This document shows positions 5,914 through 12,626 of a stretch of DNA of 15,343 nucleotides, one piece after another. Made by a program: the position numbers and the translations under genes. The notes beneath the pieces were generated by a model that had not been told where the DNA came from, made no database searches, and worked only from the letters and a program-made list of their open reading frames with translations. Within the stretch, counting starts at the first letter, position 1, and the number at the start of each line of letters is the position of its first letter. The stretch is from assembly GCA_022563655.1 (NCBI GenBank), contig JADFMW010000033.1, positions 1 through 15,343 on the forward strand, read 5' to 3'. Source of the DNA: Pseudomonadota bacterium (GTDB lineage: Bacteria > Pseudomonadota > Alphaproteobacteria > JAAXGF01).

Positions 5914-6921
5914 ATGGCTAATTTGGAGCTCCTGTTTAGTATCGCTCCGGTGCTGAACATTCAGCTCGTGCTCAGCGGGCTGTTTGTCGGCGCGATCTTC
6001 GCCCTCGCGGCCTATGGTCTGGCCCTCGTCTGGGGCGTGATGAACGTCAAGAACCTGGCCCAGGGCGAGCTCGTCATCATGGGCGGTTACATCGCCTGGT
6101 GGCTGTCGATCGACGTGCCGGTGTGGATTGGCATCCCCGCAATGGATTTTCGTCTTTTCTGGATAGACTTTCTCCCCATTTCGGTCCCGGCAGTCGCGTT
6201 CCTGGAATTCATGAAACCGGCGATACACCCGATCCTGGGCCTGCCGGTGGCGATGGTGGTGATGTTCGGCTTCGGCTGGGTGATCTTCAAGCTCATCATC
6301 TGCCGGGTCATCGACAAGGATCTGTTCACCTCGCTGCTCGCGACCTTCGGCCTGGCGCTGGTCATTCAACAGTTGCTGAACCTGGCCTTCGGTCCCGAGG
6401 TGCAGATCGCGGAATCCGGGTTCGCCATCCGTTCGTTCTTCGGCGGCATGGTCACGGTGGCGGACATCAAGTTCATTTGCCTGGTGCTGGCCGGCATCCT
6501 CGCCGTCGTTGTCGTTACCTTCATGAAGTACAGCCGCATGGGCCAGGCGATCCGGGCCACGGCGCAGGACCCGCGGGCGGCGCGCGTCATGGGCATCGAC
6601 ACCGAGCGGGTCTACGCCTTCACCTTCTCGCTCAACGCCGCCATCTGCGGCGCCGCCGGGGCCCTGATCTCGATGGTCTGGGTGATCCAGCCATTCTACG
6701 GCATGGCCCACTCGATCCGGGCCTTCGTGATCGTCACGGCGGCCGGCCTCGGCAATCTGCCCGGCGTGATCATCGCGGGCCTCGGCCTTGGTGTCGCGGA
6801 ATTTTATTCGGGCTTCATCCTCGGAGCGGTTCTGCAACAGTTCACGGTCGTCGGGTTGCTGGTTCTGGTCCTCGGGGTGCGCCAGATCCAGCAGAGCCGT
6901 CACAGGCAGCCCGTGCGGTGA
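5914..6921 (+). CDS. livH: LivH-type ABC transporter permease
   Basis: This 335-residue polytopic membrane protein starts at ATG 5914 (MANLELLFSI); an in-frame ATG at 5839 would add a 25-residue Gly/Pro-rich stretch translated from the upstream hairpin and is unlikely. LVLSGLFVGAIFALAAYGLA and VMNVKNLAQGELVIMGGYIA (the N-terminal half) are LivH hallmarks. GQAIRATAQDPRAARVMGID (210-229) is the cytoplasmic EAA-like loop that couples to the ATPases, and VIVTAAGLGNLPGVIIAGLG (272-291) is the conserved late transmembrane region. With LivM it forms the translocation path. Between the second and third membrane segments (about 64-110) it carries an aromatic, acidic insertion that typical ~290-residue LivH proteins lack. 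The C-terminus is basic (RQIQQSRHRQPVR). It is followed two bases later by livM. Confidence 0.9.
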   Translation: MANLELLFSIAPVLNIQLVLSGLFVGAIFALAAYGLALVWGVMNVKNLAQGELVIMGGYIAWWLSIDVPVWIGIPAMDFRLFWIDFLPISVPAVAFLEFMKPAIHPILGLPVAMVVMFGFGWVIFKLIICRVIDKDLFTSLLATFGLALVIQQLLNLAFGPEVQIAESGFAIRSFFGGMVTVADIKFICLVLAGILAVVVVTFMKYSRMGQAIRATAQDPRAARVMGIDTERVYAFTFSLNAAICGAAGALISMVWVIQPFYGMAHSIRAFVIVTAAGLGNLPGVIIAGLGLGVAEFYSGFILGAVLQQFTVVGLLVLVLGVRQIQQSRHRQPVR

Positions 6922-6923
6922 CC

Positions 6924-8063
6924 ATGGCGGAGCGGGGCGCGTCGCCCTTGATCGCGGTGGGGCGTTGGGTCCACGGCCTGGATCCCAATATGCGGCGGAT
7001 CGTGCTGTACGGCTGCATCCTGGCAGCCGGCATCAGCGCGCCTTTTGTGTTCGAGGCCTACACGTTCGCGATCGCGGTCTTGTGGGTGATGATCCTGTTC
7101 GCCCTCACCTGGGACATCCTGGGTGGGCAAATGGGCTACAACTCACTCGGCAACATCGCCTTCTTCGGCATCGGCATGTACATCTGCGCCATCGTTCAGA
7201 TCGGCCTCTATTACGATGTTGCCCTGTACACCGCCCATGACGGCGCCGTGAATATCCACTACACGCCGGAGCAGTACTTCACCGGCCTCGCGCTCGGCAT
7301 CGTCGCGGGGGGGCTGGGCGCGATGGCCTTCGCGGTCGTCTTTGGCCTGATCGTCTTCGGCCTGCGCGGCCCCTACTTCGCCATCGGCACGCTCGGCGTC
7401 GCGCTTGCGGCGCCCGAGCTGATCGGCGCCTGGGACTACGTCGGCGGCGGCGGCGGCATCTCGCTGCCGAACTATCCCGGCGGGCCCGACGAGCGGTCGC
7501 GGCTCTTCTACTATCTGTGCCTGATTTTCGCGTTCGCCACGTTCGGTTTCCTGAAGTGGCTGTATTCGACCCGCTTCGGCCTCGCCATCAACGCCATTCG
7601 CGACGACGAGGAGAAGGCCGAGGGCATGGGTCTGCACACCATGCGGTACAAGATGATCGGCTGGTCCATCGCGGCGTTTTTCCTCGGCCTTTCGGGCGCC
7701 GTGTTCGGCAACATGATCGGCTTCATCGAGCCGTTGGAGGTCGCCTTCCCGACGGTGACCTTCGGGATTTTCATGATCGTGATGTGCCTCATGGGCGGCA
7801 AGGGCACGCTGTGGGGACCGGTCATCGGCGCGACCCTGTTTCACACCATCAAGGAGGTCACCTGGGCGCACATGCTGGGCTGGCAGTGGGTCGCGCTCGG
7901 CGTGCTGATCATCGTCACCGTGGTTTTTTTCCAGCAGGGCATCGTCGGCTGGTTGAAGAACGCCTTCCCCGAATGGTACGGCATCACTGTCGATGAAGCC
8001 GTGAGCGCGGAGTCGGATGCGGATATCGCTGCACGACTGACGCGCAGCGAGGCCGCCGAATGA
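6924..8063 (+). CDS. livM: LivM-type ABC transporter permease
   Basis: This 379-residue membrane protein is the partner permease. LivM signatures include LTWDILGGQMGYNSLGNIAF (61-80), FGLRGPYFAIGTLGVALAA (145-163), the glycine-rich WDYVGGGGGISLP (170-182), the coupling loop GLAINAIRDDEEKAEGMGL (219-237), and MCLMGGKGTLWGPVIGA (287-303). The ATG at 6924 was chosen; a GTG at 6918 overlapping the livH stop is the alternative and changes only two residues. A ~25-residue segment around YYDVALYTAHDGAVNIHYTP (97-116) looks like an extra periplasmic loop. The C-terminus ends in an acidic, soluble tail (350-379). The stop overlaps the livG start as ATGA, showing tight translational coupling. Confidence 0.9.
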   Translation: MAERGASPLIAVGRWVHGLDPNMRRIVLYGCILAAGISAPFVFEAYTFAIAVLWVMILFALTWDILGGQMGYNSLGNIAFFGIGMYICAIVQIGLYYDVALYTAHDGAVNIHYTPEQYFTGLALGIVAGGLGAMAFAVVFGLIVFGLRGPYFAIGTLGVALAAPELIGAWDYVGGGGGISLPNYPGGPDERSRLFYYLCLIFAFATFGFLKWLYSTRFGLAINAIRDDEEKAEGMGLHTMRYKMIGWSIAAFFLGLSGAVFGNMIGFIEPLEVAFPTVTFGIFMIVMCLMGGKGTLWGPVIGATLFHTIKEVTWAHMLGWQWVALGVLIIVTVVFFQQGIVGWLKNAFPEWYGITVDEAVSAESDADIAARLTRSEAAE

Positions 8064-8836
8064 CCGAGATGATCGAGGTCCGCGGCGTCACCAAGGCGTT
8101 CGGCGGGGTCATCGCCAACAACGAGATTTCCGTCGACGTGCCCGAGGGACGCATCACCGGGCTGATCGGACCCAACGGGTCGGGCAAGACGACGCTGTTC
8201 AACTCGATCGTCGGCTATCACCCGATCGATCGGGGATCGGTCAAGTTCGAGGGCCGTGAGATCTCCGACATGCGGGTGCAGCAGATCGCGCGCTTGGGTC
8301 TGCTGCGTACCTTCCAGCAGACGCGCATCTACTCGAAGATGAATGGCGTGCAGAATATGCTGATATCGCTGCCGCATCACAGCGAGACCTACAAATCGAT
8401 GTTTCAAAAGTACCCGCCGGAGGTGACGGAGAAGGCGGAACGGTTGCTCGACTTCGTCGGGCTCTACCAGAAGCGCTTATTGATATCGGGCGAACTGTCC
8501 TTCGGTCAGCAGAAGCTCTTGGAGTTCGCCATGGCGCTGATGAACGAGCCGCGGGTCCTGCTGCTCGACGAACCGACCGCCGGCATCAATCCGACCCTGA
8601 TCAACGGCCTGATCGACCGCTTAAAAAGCGCGTCGAGCGAACTTGGCGTGACGTTGTTCGTTATCGAGCACAACATGTCGGTGATCATGACCCTGGCCGA
8701 CAATATCTACTGCCTCGCCAACGGCCGCGTGCTGGCCCACGGCGCGCCGGATGAAATCCAGAACGACCAACGCGTGATCAATGCCTATCTCGGCGGCCAC
8801 TACATTGCCGACGACGGTGATGACGGCGAAAATTGA
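8060..8836 (+). CDS. livG: LivG-type ABC transporter ATP-binding protein
   Basis: This 258-residue cytoplasmic ATPase has all the nucleotide-binding motifs: Walker A GPNGSGKT (37-44), Q-loop in RTFQQTRIY (83-91), ABC signature LSFGQ (146-150), Walker B RVLLLDEP (165-172) with catalytic E171, and H-loop H204 in VIEHNMSV. The signature has Phe where LSGGQ has Gly, as is common for LivG (LSYGQ/LSFGQ). The C-terminal INAYLGG (240-246) is typical of the LivG/LptB group. It pairs with LivF to drive LivHM. The start overlaps the livM stop by four bases. The last residues (IADDGDDGEN) are an acidic tail whose coding DNA overlaps the first codons of livF by 17 bases. Confidence 0.93.
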   Translation: MTEMIEVRGVTKAFGGVIANNEISVDVPEGRITGLIGPNGSGKTTLFNSIVGYHPIDRGSVKFEGREISDMRVQQIARLGLLRTFQQTRIYSKMNGVQNMLISLPHHSETYKSMFQKYPPEVTEKAERLLDFVGLYQKRLLISGELSFGQQKLLEFAMALMNEPRVLLLDEPTAGINPTLINGLIDRLKSASSELGVTLFVIEHNMSVIMTLADNIYCLANGRVLAHGAPDEIQNDQRVINAYLGGHYIADDGDDGEN

Positions 8837-9710
8837 CAGCGGCGGCGAAGGCGTGAAGCGGGTGACGGACCATGCCGCGGGGAACGTCGACAGCATCATC
8901 TCCGTCGAGGAGGTCACGCGCCAGGCCCGCCAGCTGGGCGCCGGCGCGACCGAGAAGCAGATTGCCGATCTCGCCGGCAACGAGCCTTACGTCAAGATCG
9001 AGCACTTGAACGCCGGCTACGGCAAGATGGAGATCTTGCACGACTTCAACCTGCAAGTCGCGCGCCGGCAGTCGCTGTGCCTGATCGGCCCCAATGGCGC
9101 CGGCAAGTCGACGGTGCTGCACTCGATCTACGGTTTCACCAACATTTTCAGCGGCAACATCGAGATCCACTCCGGCAACGACACGCGCGACGTCACCGCA
9201 ATGTCCTCGAGCGACAAGCTCAAGACCGCCGGCATCGCATACATCCTGCAGGACAAGTCGGTGTTCCCCGGCATGACGGTCGAGGAGAATTTGTGGATGG
9301 GCGGCTACCTGATGCAGTCTCAGGCCGATGCCAAGGAAGCCGCGGAGAGGGTGTTCGAGAAGTACCCCCGCCTCGCCGAGCGCCGTTCGCAGCCGGCCGG
9401 TGTGCTGTCGGGCGGCGAGCGGCGGCTGTTGGAGATTTCCCGCGCGCTGGTGATGGAGCCCGAGGTCCTATTGGTGGACGAGCCGTCGATCGGGCTCGAG
9501 CCCCGCTTCATCGAGATGGTGTTCGAGATTCTCCACGAGCTGCAGCACGTCGAGGGCAAGACGATCATCATGGTCGAGCAGAATGCCAAGAAGGGCCTCG
9601 AGTTCGCCGATATCGGCTACGTCTTGGTGTCGGGCGAGATCGCCATCGCCGGCTCGGGCGACGAGCTGCTCGAAAATCCCGCCGTCGGCCGCCTCTTCCT
9701 CGGCGGTTGA
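8820..9710 (+). CDS. livF: LivF-type ABC transporter ATP-binding protein with N-terminal extension
   Basis: From ATG 8820 the protein has 296 residues. Walker A is GPNGAGKS (90-97), the signature LSGGE (196-200), Walker B VLLVDEP (216-222), and the switch region MVEQN (251-255) has Gln where most ABC ATPases have His, which is normal for LivF. IGLEPRFIEMVFEIL follows the D-loop and the protein ends in FLGG. LivF proteins are usually about 235 residues; here some 55 residues precede the first ATPase strand (YVKIEHLNAGYG). That extension (SIISVEEVTRQARQLGAGAT, then EKQIADLAGN) looks helical. An in-frame ATG at 8781 inside livG and a GTG at 8853 are alternative starts; even the GTG start leaves most of the extension. 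It is the second ATPase of the heterodimer driving LivHM. Confidence 0.9.
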   Translation: MTAKIDSGGEGVKRVTDHAAGNVDSIISVEEVTRQARQLGAGATEKQIADLAGNEPYVKIEHLNAGYGKMEILHDFNLQVARRQSLCLIGPNGAGKSTVLHSIYGFTNIFSGNIEIHSGNDTRDVTAMSSSDKLKTAGIAYILQDKSVFPGMTVEENLWMGGYLMQSQADAKEAAERVFEKYPRLAERRSQPAGVLSGGERRLLEISRALVMEPEVLLVDEPSIGLEPRFIEMVFEILHELQHVEGKTIIMVEQNAKKGLEFADIGYVLVSGEIAIAGSGDELLENPAVGRLFLGG

Positions 9711-9784
9711 GCCGCGCGCCGGCCCGCGCCGACGCCGTAAGCGTCTGGCCTCGGTTTGCCGAATAACCCCAGGGCACGAGACTG

Positions 9785-10993
9785 ATGGGCGCCGATGACC
9801 GCCCGCTCGCCGGGGTGCGCGTGCTCGACCTCGCCACCTTCGTCGCCGCGCCTTACTGCGCCGCGGTGCTCGGCGAGTTCGGCGCCGAGGTCATCAAGGT
9901 CGAGAAGCCGGGCGAGGGCGACCCGCTGCGCCGCTTCGGCACGCCCGCCGCGGAAGGCGGCGACACGCTGATGTGGCTCAGCGAGGCGCGCAACAAGAAA
10001 TCGATCACGCTCGATCTGCGCCGCCCCGAGGGCGCCCGGGTGCTCAAGCGTCTGGCCGCGGTCGCGGACGTGGTCTGCGAGAACTTCCGCCCCGGCACCC
10101 TCGAGGCGTGGGGCCTCGGCTACGACGACCTTGGCGCCGTCAACGGCGGGCTGATCATGCTGCGCATCTCGGGCTACGGCCAGACCGGGCCGTACCGCGA
10201 ACGGCCGGGTTTCGCCCGCACCGCGCATGCCTTCGGCGGCCTCGCCTACCTCTCCGGCATGCCCGATGGCCCGCCCGTGACGCCCGGCTCGACGACCCTC
10301 GCCGATTACATGTCGGGGCTTTACGGGGCGCTCGGCGTGCTCCTCGCGCTGCGCGCCCGCGACGCCTCGGGACGCGGCCAGGTCATCGACATCGGCCTCT
10401 ACGAGCCGATCTTGCGCGTGCTCGACGAGCTTGCGCCCGCCTATCACCGCACCGGCTTCGTGCGCCAGCGCATGGGACCGCGCACGGTCAACGCGGCGCC
10501 CCACAGCCACTATCCGTGCGCCGACGGGGGCTGGGTGGCGATCGCCTGCACCACCGACAAGATGTTCGCCCGGCTCGCCGAGGTCATGGGCCGGCCCGAG
10601 CTCGCCGACGACGATGCCTTCGGCCGGGCCGCCGTGCGCTGCGAGCGCATCGACGAAATCGAGCGCATCGTCACCGAGTGGACCGTGCGGCTTGAGCGCG
10701 ACGAGGTCCTGGCCCGCTGCCTCGAGGGCGGGGCGCCGTGCGCGCCGATCAACAGTATCGCCGACATCTTCGCCGATCCACAGGTCGCGGCGCGCGGCAA
10801 CCTCGCGCGCGTTCGGGATCCGCGCGCCGGCGAGGTGGTGGTGCCCTCGGTGGTGCCCAGGCTCACCGCGACGCCGGGCGCGATCGCCAGCCTCGGCCCG
10901 GCGCTCGGCGCCCACAACGCCGAGGTCTACGGCGGGCTCCTGAAGATGTCCGACGACGAGATCGCCAAGCTCGAGGAGGCCGGCGTTATCTGA
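9785..10993 (+). CDS. Family III CoA transferase (CaiB/BaiF type)
   Basis: The 402-residue protein matches the CaiB/BaiF/formyl-CoA transferase family in full length. The N-terminal core reads LAGVRVLDLATFVAAPYCAA (8-27), then GAEVIKVEKPGEGDPLR (33-49) and ARNKKSITLDLRRPEG (68-83), followed by VVCENFRPGTLEAWGLGYDD (96-115) and ISGYGQTGPY (128-137). The expected catalytic aspartate, which forms a mixed anhydride and then a CoA thioester, is D174 in TTLADYMSGLYGALG. Such enzymes move CoA between carboxylic acids in the cytoplasm, for example formate/oxalate, carnitine, succinate or aromatic acids; the substrates here are unknown. It begins 74 bases after livF, on the same strand with no evident terminator between, so it probably reads as part of the transporter operon. 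AGGGCACGAG precedes the ATG as a modest ribosome-binding site. Confidence 0.9.
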   Translation: MGADDRPLAGVRVLDLATFVAAPYCAAVLGEFGAEVIKVEKPGEGDPLRRFGTPAAEGGDTLMWLSEARNKKSITLDLRRPEGARVLKRLAAVADVVCENFRPGTLEAWGLGYDDLGAVNGGLIMLRISGYGQTGPYRERPGFARTAHAFGGLAYLSGMPDGPPVTPGSTTLADYMSGLYGALGVLLALRARDASGRGQVIDIGLYEPILRVLDELAPAYHRTGFVRQRMGPRTVNAAPHSHYPCADGGWVAIACTTDKMFARLAEVMGRPELADDDAFGRAAVRCERIDEIERIVTEWTVRLERDEVLARCLEGGAPCAPINSIADIFADPQVAARGNLARVRDPRAGEVVVPSVVPRLTATPGAIASLGPALGAHNAEVYGGLLKMSDDEIAKLEEAGVI

Positions 10994-11079
10994 CGCCAGG
11001 CCGCGCGAGCCGCCCGAGCCGAATGGCCTCACCCGGCCAGGGTCGACGCTCGCCGGCAACCGTATTTGGAGGTCCGACC

Positions 11080-11772
11080 GTGAAGTTTACAGGGTTTCCC
11101 GAGGACTTCTTCGTGTTCCTCGCGGCGCTCGCCGAGAACAACGATCGCGAATGGTTCACGCGCCACAAGGAGCGCTACCAATCGAGCGTCGTCACTCCCA
11201 TGTGCGACTTCATCGCCGCGATGGCGCCGCGGCTGCAAGCGATCTCGGATTGCTTCGTCGCCGATCCCAGGCCGCATGGCGGCTCCATGTTCCGCATCTA
11301 CCGCGACATCCGGTTCTCGCCCGACAAAAGGCCGTACAAGGAACACGCGGCCTGTCATTTCCGCCATGTCGCGGGCAAGGACGCGCACGCTCCGGGATAC
11401 TACGTCCACATCGCCCCCAAGGAGGTCTTGTTTGGCGGCGGCATTTGGCGCCCGCCGGGTGAGCCGCTCCACAGGTTGCGGGCGGCCATCGCCGGGGATC
11501 CGGAGGGGTGGCGGCGCGCGAGCCAAGGCGATGAGTTCCTGGCCCGCTTCACCGGCGTCGCGGGCGACGGCCTCAAGCGGCCCCCCTCGGGCTTCGAGCG
11601 GGACCATCCCTGTATCGAGGACCTGAAACGCAAGAGCTATTACGCCACCCAGCGGGTCGACCCGGCGGTCGCGCGAACGCCCGAGTTCATCGAGGAGGTC
11701 GACCGCGCGTTCGCCGCCTTGACGCCCTTGATGAGGTTTTTCACGTCCGCCCTCGACCTCCGCTTTTCGTAA
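11080..11772 (+). CDS. DUF2461 family protein (TIGR02453-like)
   Basis: This 230-residue protein belongs to the widespread DUF2461/TIGR02453 family, whose biochemical role is not established. Family motifs are plain: GFPEDFFVFLAALAENNDRE (5-24) followed by WF, MFRIYRDIRFSPDKRPYKEH (70-89), GYYVHIAPKEVLFGGGIWRP (106-125), and KRPPSGF...LKRKSYYA (166-189). It looks cytoplasmic, with no signal peptide or membrane segment. The start is GTG at 11080, seven bases after a perfect GGAGG (11068-11072); the frame stays open far upstream, but that part overlaps the CoA transferase gene and lacks family resemblance. The TAA stop lies in the CGTAACTGG unit that leads into the CTGGGGACAG repeat. The gene is convergent with the copper genes. 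Confidence 0.88.
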   Translation: MKFTGFPEDFFVFLAALAENNDREWFTRHKERYQSSVVTPMCDFIAAMAPRLQAISDCFVADPRPHGGSMFRIYRDIRFSPDKRPYKEHAACHFRHVAGKDAHAPGYYVHIAPKEVLFGGGIWRPPGEPLHRLRAAIAGDPEGWRRASQGDEFLARFTGVAGDGLKRPPSGFERDHPCIEDLKRKSYYATQRVDPAVARTPEFIEEVDRAFAALTPLMRFFTSALDLRFS

Positions 11773-11817
11773 CTGGCAGCGTAACTGGGGACAGTAGATA
11801 GTTTTTGGTTATCTGGG
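11769..11817. repeat. Second CTGGGGACAG repeat element
   Basis: GTAACTGGCAGC (11769-11780) is followed by AACTGGGGACAGTAGATAGT and a further 15 bases (11783-11817). This 35-base stretch matches 29 of 35 positions of the copy at 2336-2370, including the AGTTTT and ATCT blocks. As at the first locus, a second half-copy precedes it and a gene's stop codon lies in the GTAACTG unit. Unlike that locus, it lacks an inverted partner. Confidence 0.75.
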
Positions 11818-11881
11818 CCCATGCGCGGCCGCCCATCGGCGCCGAGCTATTGTATCCGAGGGGCGGGAGGATGGCGCGTCG

Positions 11882-12604
11882 TCACTCCTCGTGGGCGGCG
11901 AGGTCGACGATCATCCGCTTATTGGCGTCGATGGTGAAGCGCACCTTGTCGCCCGGCTTGACGCGCTGAAGCAGGGTCGCGGGCCTGACGATGTAGCTCA
12001 TCTCCATGGCCGCCATGAAGCCCTCGATCTCCTCGTGATCGACCACCACGCGGCTGTTGCGCGGCAGGACGGCGACGATGACGCCGACGCCCTCGTAGAG
12101 AAGCTTGGCTTCCGGCGGCGGCGCCTCGCGCGCGGGGGGCTCGCCGCCCTTGCCGACGATGAGCGTGCCGAGCATCCCCATCTCCTCGTGGGTCTCGACG
12201 TGGCAGTGGAAGTCGAGGGTGATGTCCTCGTCGGGTGTGACGAAACGCAGGCTCTTGACCCCGCGCCCTCTGAACTCGAGCATGAACATGGGGTTGAGAC
12301 CGGGCAGCATGAGGGCGTGGCGCACGGCATCGGTATTCTCCAGGACGATCTCCACCTCCTCGCACCGCTCCGCCCGGATGACCCGGGGCTCGAAGGCGAA
12401 GACCTCGCCCGCGCGCGCGAATTTCGTCCCACCTTTCATCTCGATCCTGCGGAAGCCACGCGGCTGCGCGCACGACGTCGCCACGATGCGATGCCGCTCG
12501 AGCCGATCCTCCGGGCCCGGGATCGCCTCGATCGCCCAGCCCGAGCCCTCGACGGCCAAAACCACCGCAACGGCCGAAATGCCGGTCAGCAACGTTCTCG
12601 CCAT
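11882..12604 (-). CDS. Exported cupredoxin-CusF fusion, copper-binding protein
   Basis: The 240-residue product has an N-terminal hydrophobic signal (about 1-24). Residues 60-152 form a cupredoxin domain with likely copper ligands H96 (DAVRHALMLPG), C134 and H139 in DFHCHVETHEEMGMLG, and M142 or M144. That HCH...H...M pattern is closer to the type 1 site of multicopper oxidases than to plastocyanin. After a Pro/Glu linker (153-168), residues 171-236 match the CusF-like copper-binding domain: GVGVIVAVLPRNSRVVVDHE, EIEGFMAAMEMSYIV, then LQRVKPGDKVRFTIDANKR. H190, M197, M200 and M202 are the expected Cu(I) ligands. It probably holds or passes copper in the periplasm to the oxidase encoded 22 bases upstream in the same operon. 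A direct electron-carrier role is the alternative. Confidence 0.82.
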   Translation of the reverse strand: MARTLLTGISAVAVVLAVEGSGWAIEAIPGPEDRLERHRIVATSCAQPRGFRRIEMKGGTKFARAGEVFAFEPRVIRAERCEEVEIVLENTDAVRHALMLPGLNPMFMLEFRGRGVKSLRFVTPDEDITLDFHCHVETHEEMGMLGTLIVGKGGEPPAREAPPPEAKLLYEGVGVIVAVLPRNSRVVVDHEEIEGFMAAMEMSYIVRPATLLQRVKPGDKVRFTIDANKRMIVDLAAHEE

Positions 12605-12626
12605 GGCAACCGTCCCTGGTCGCTCC

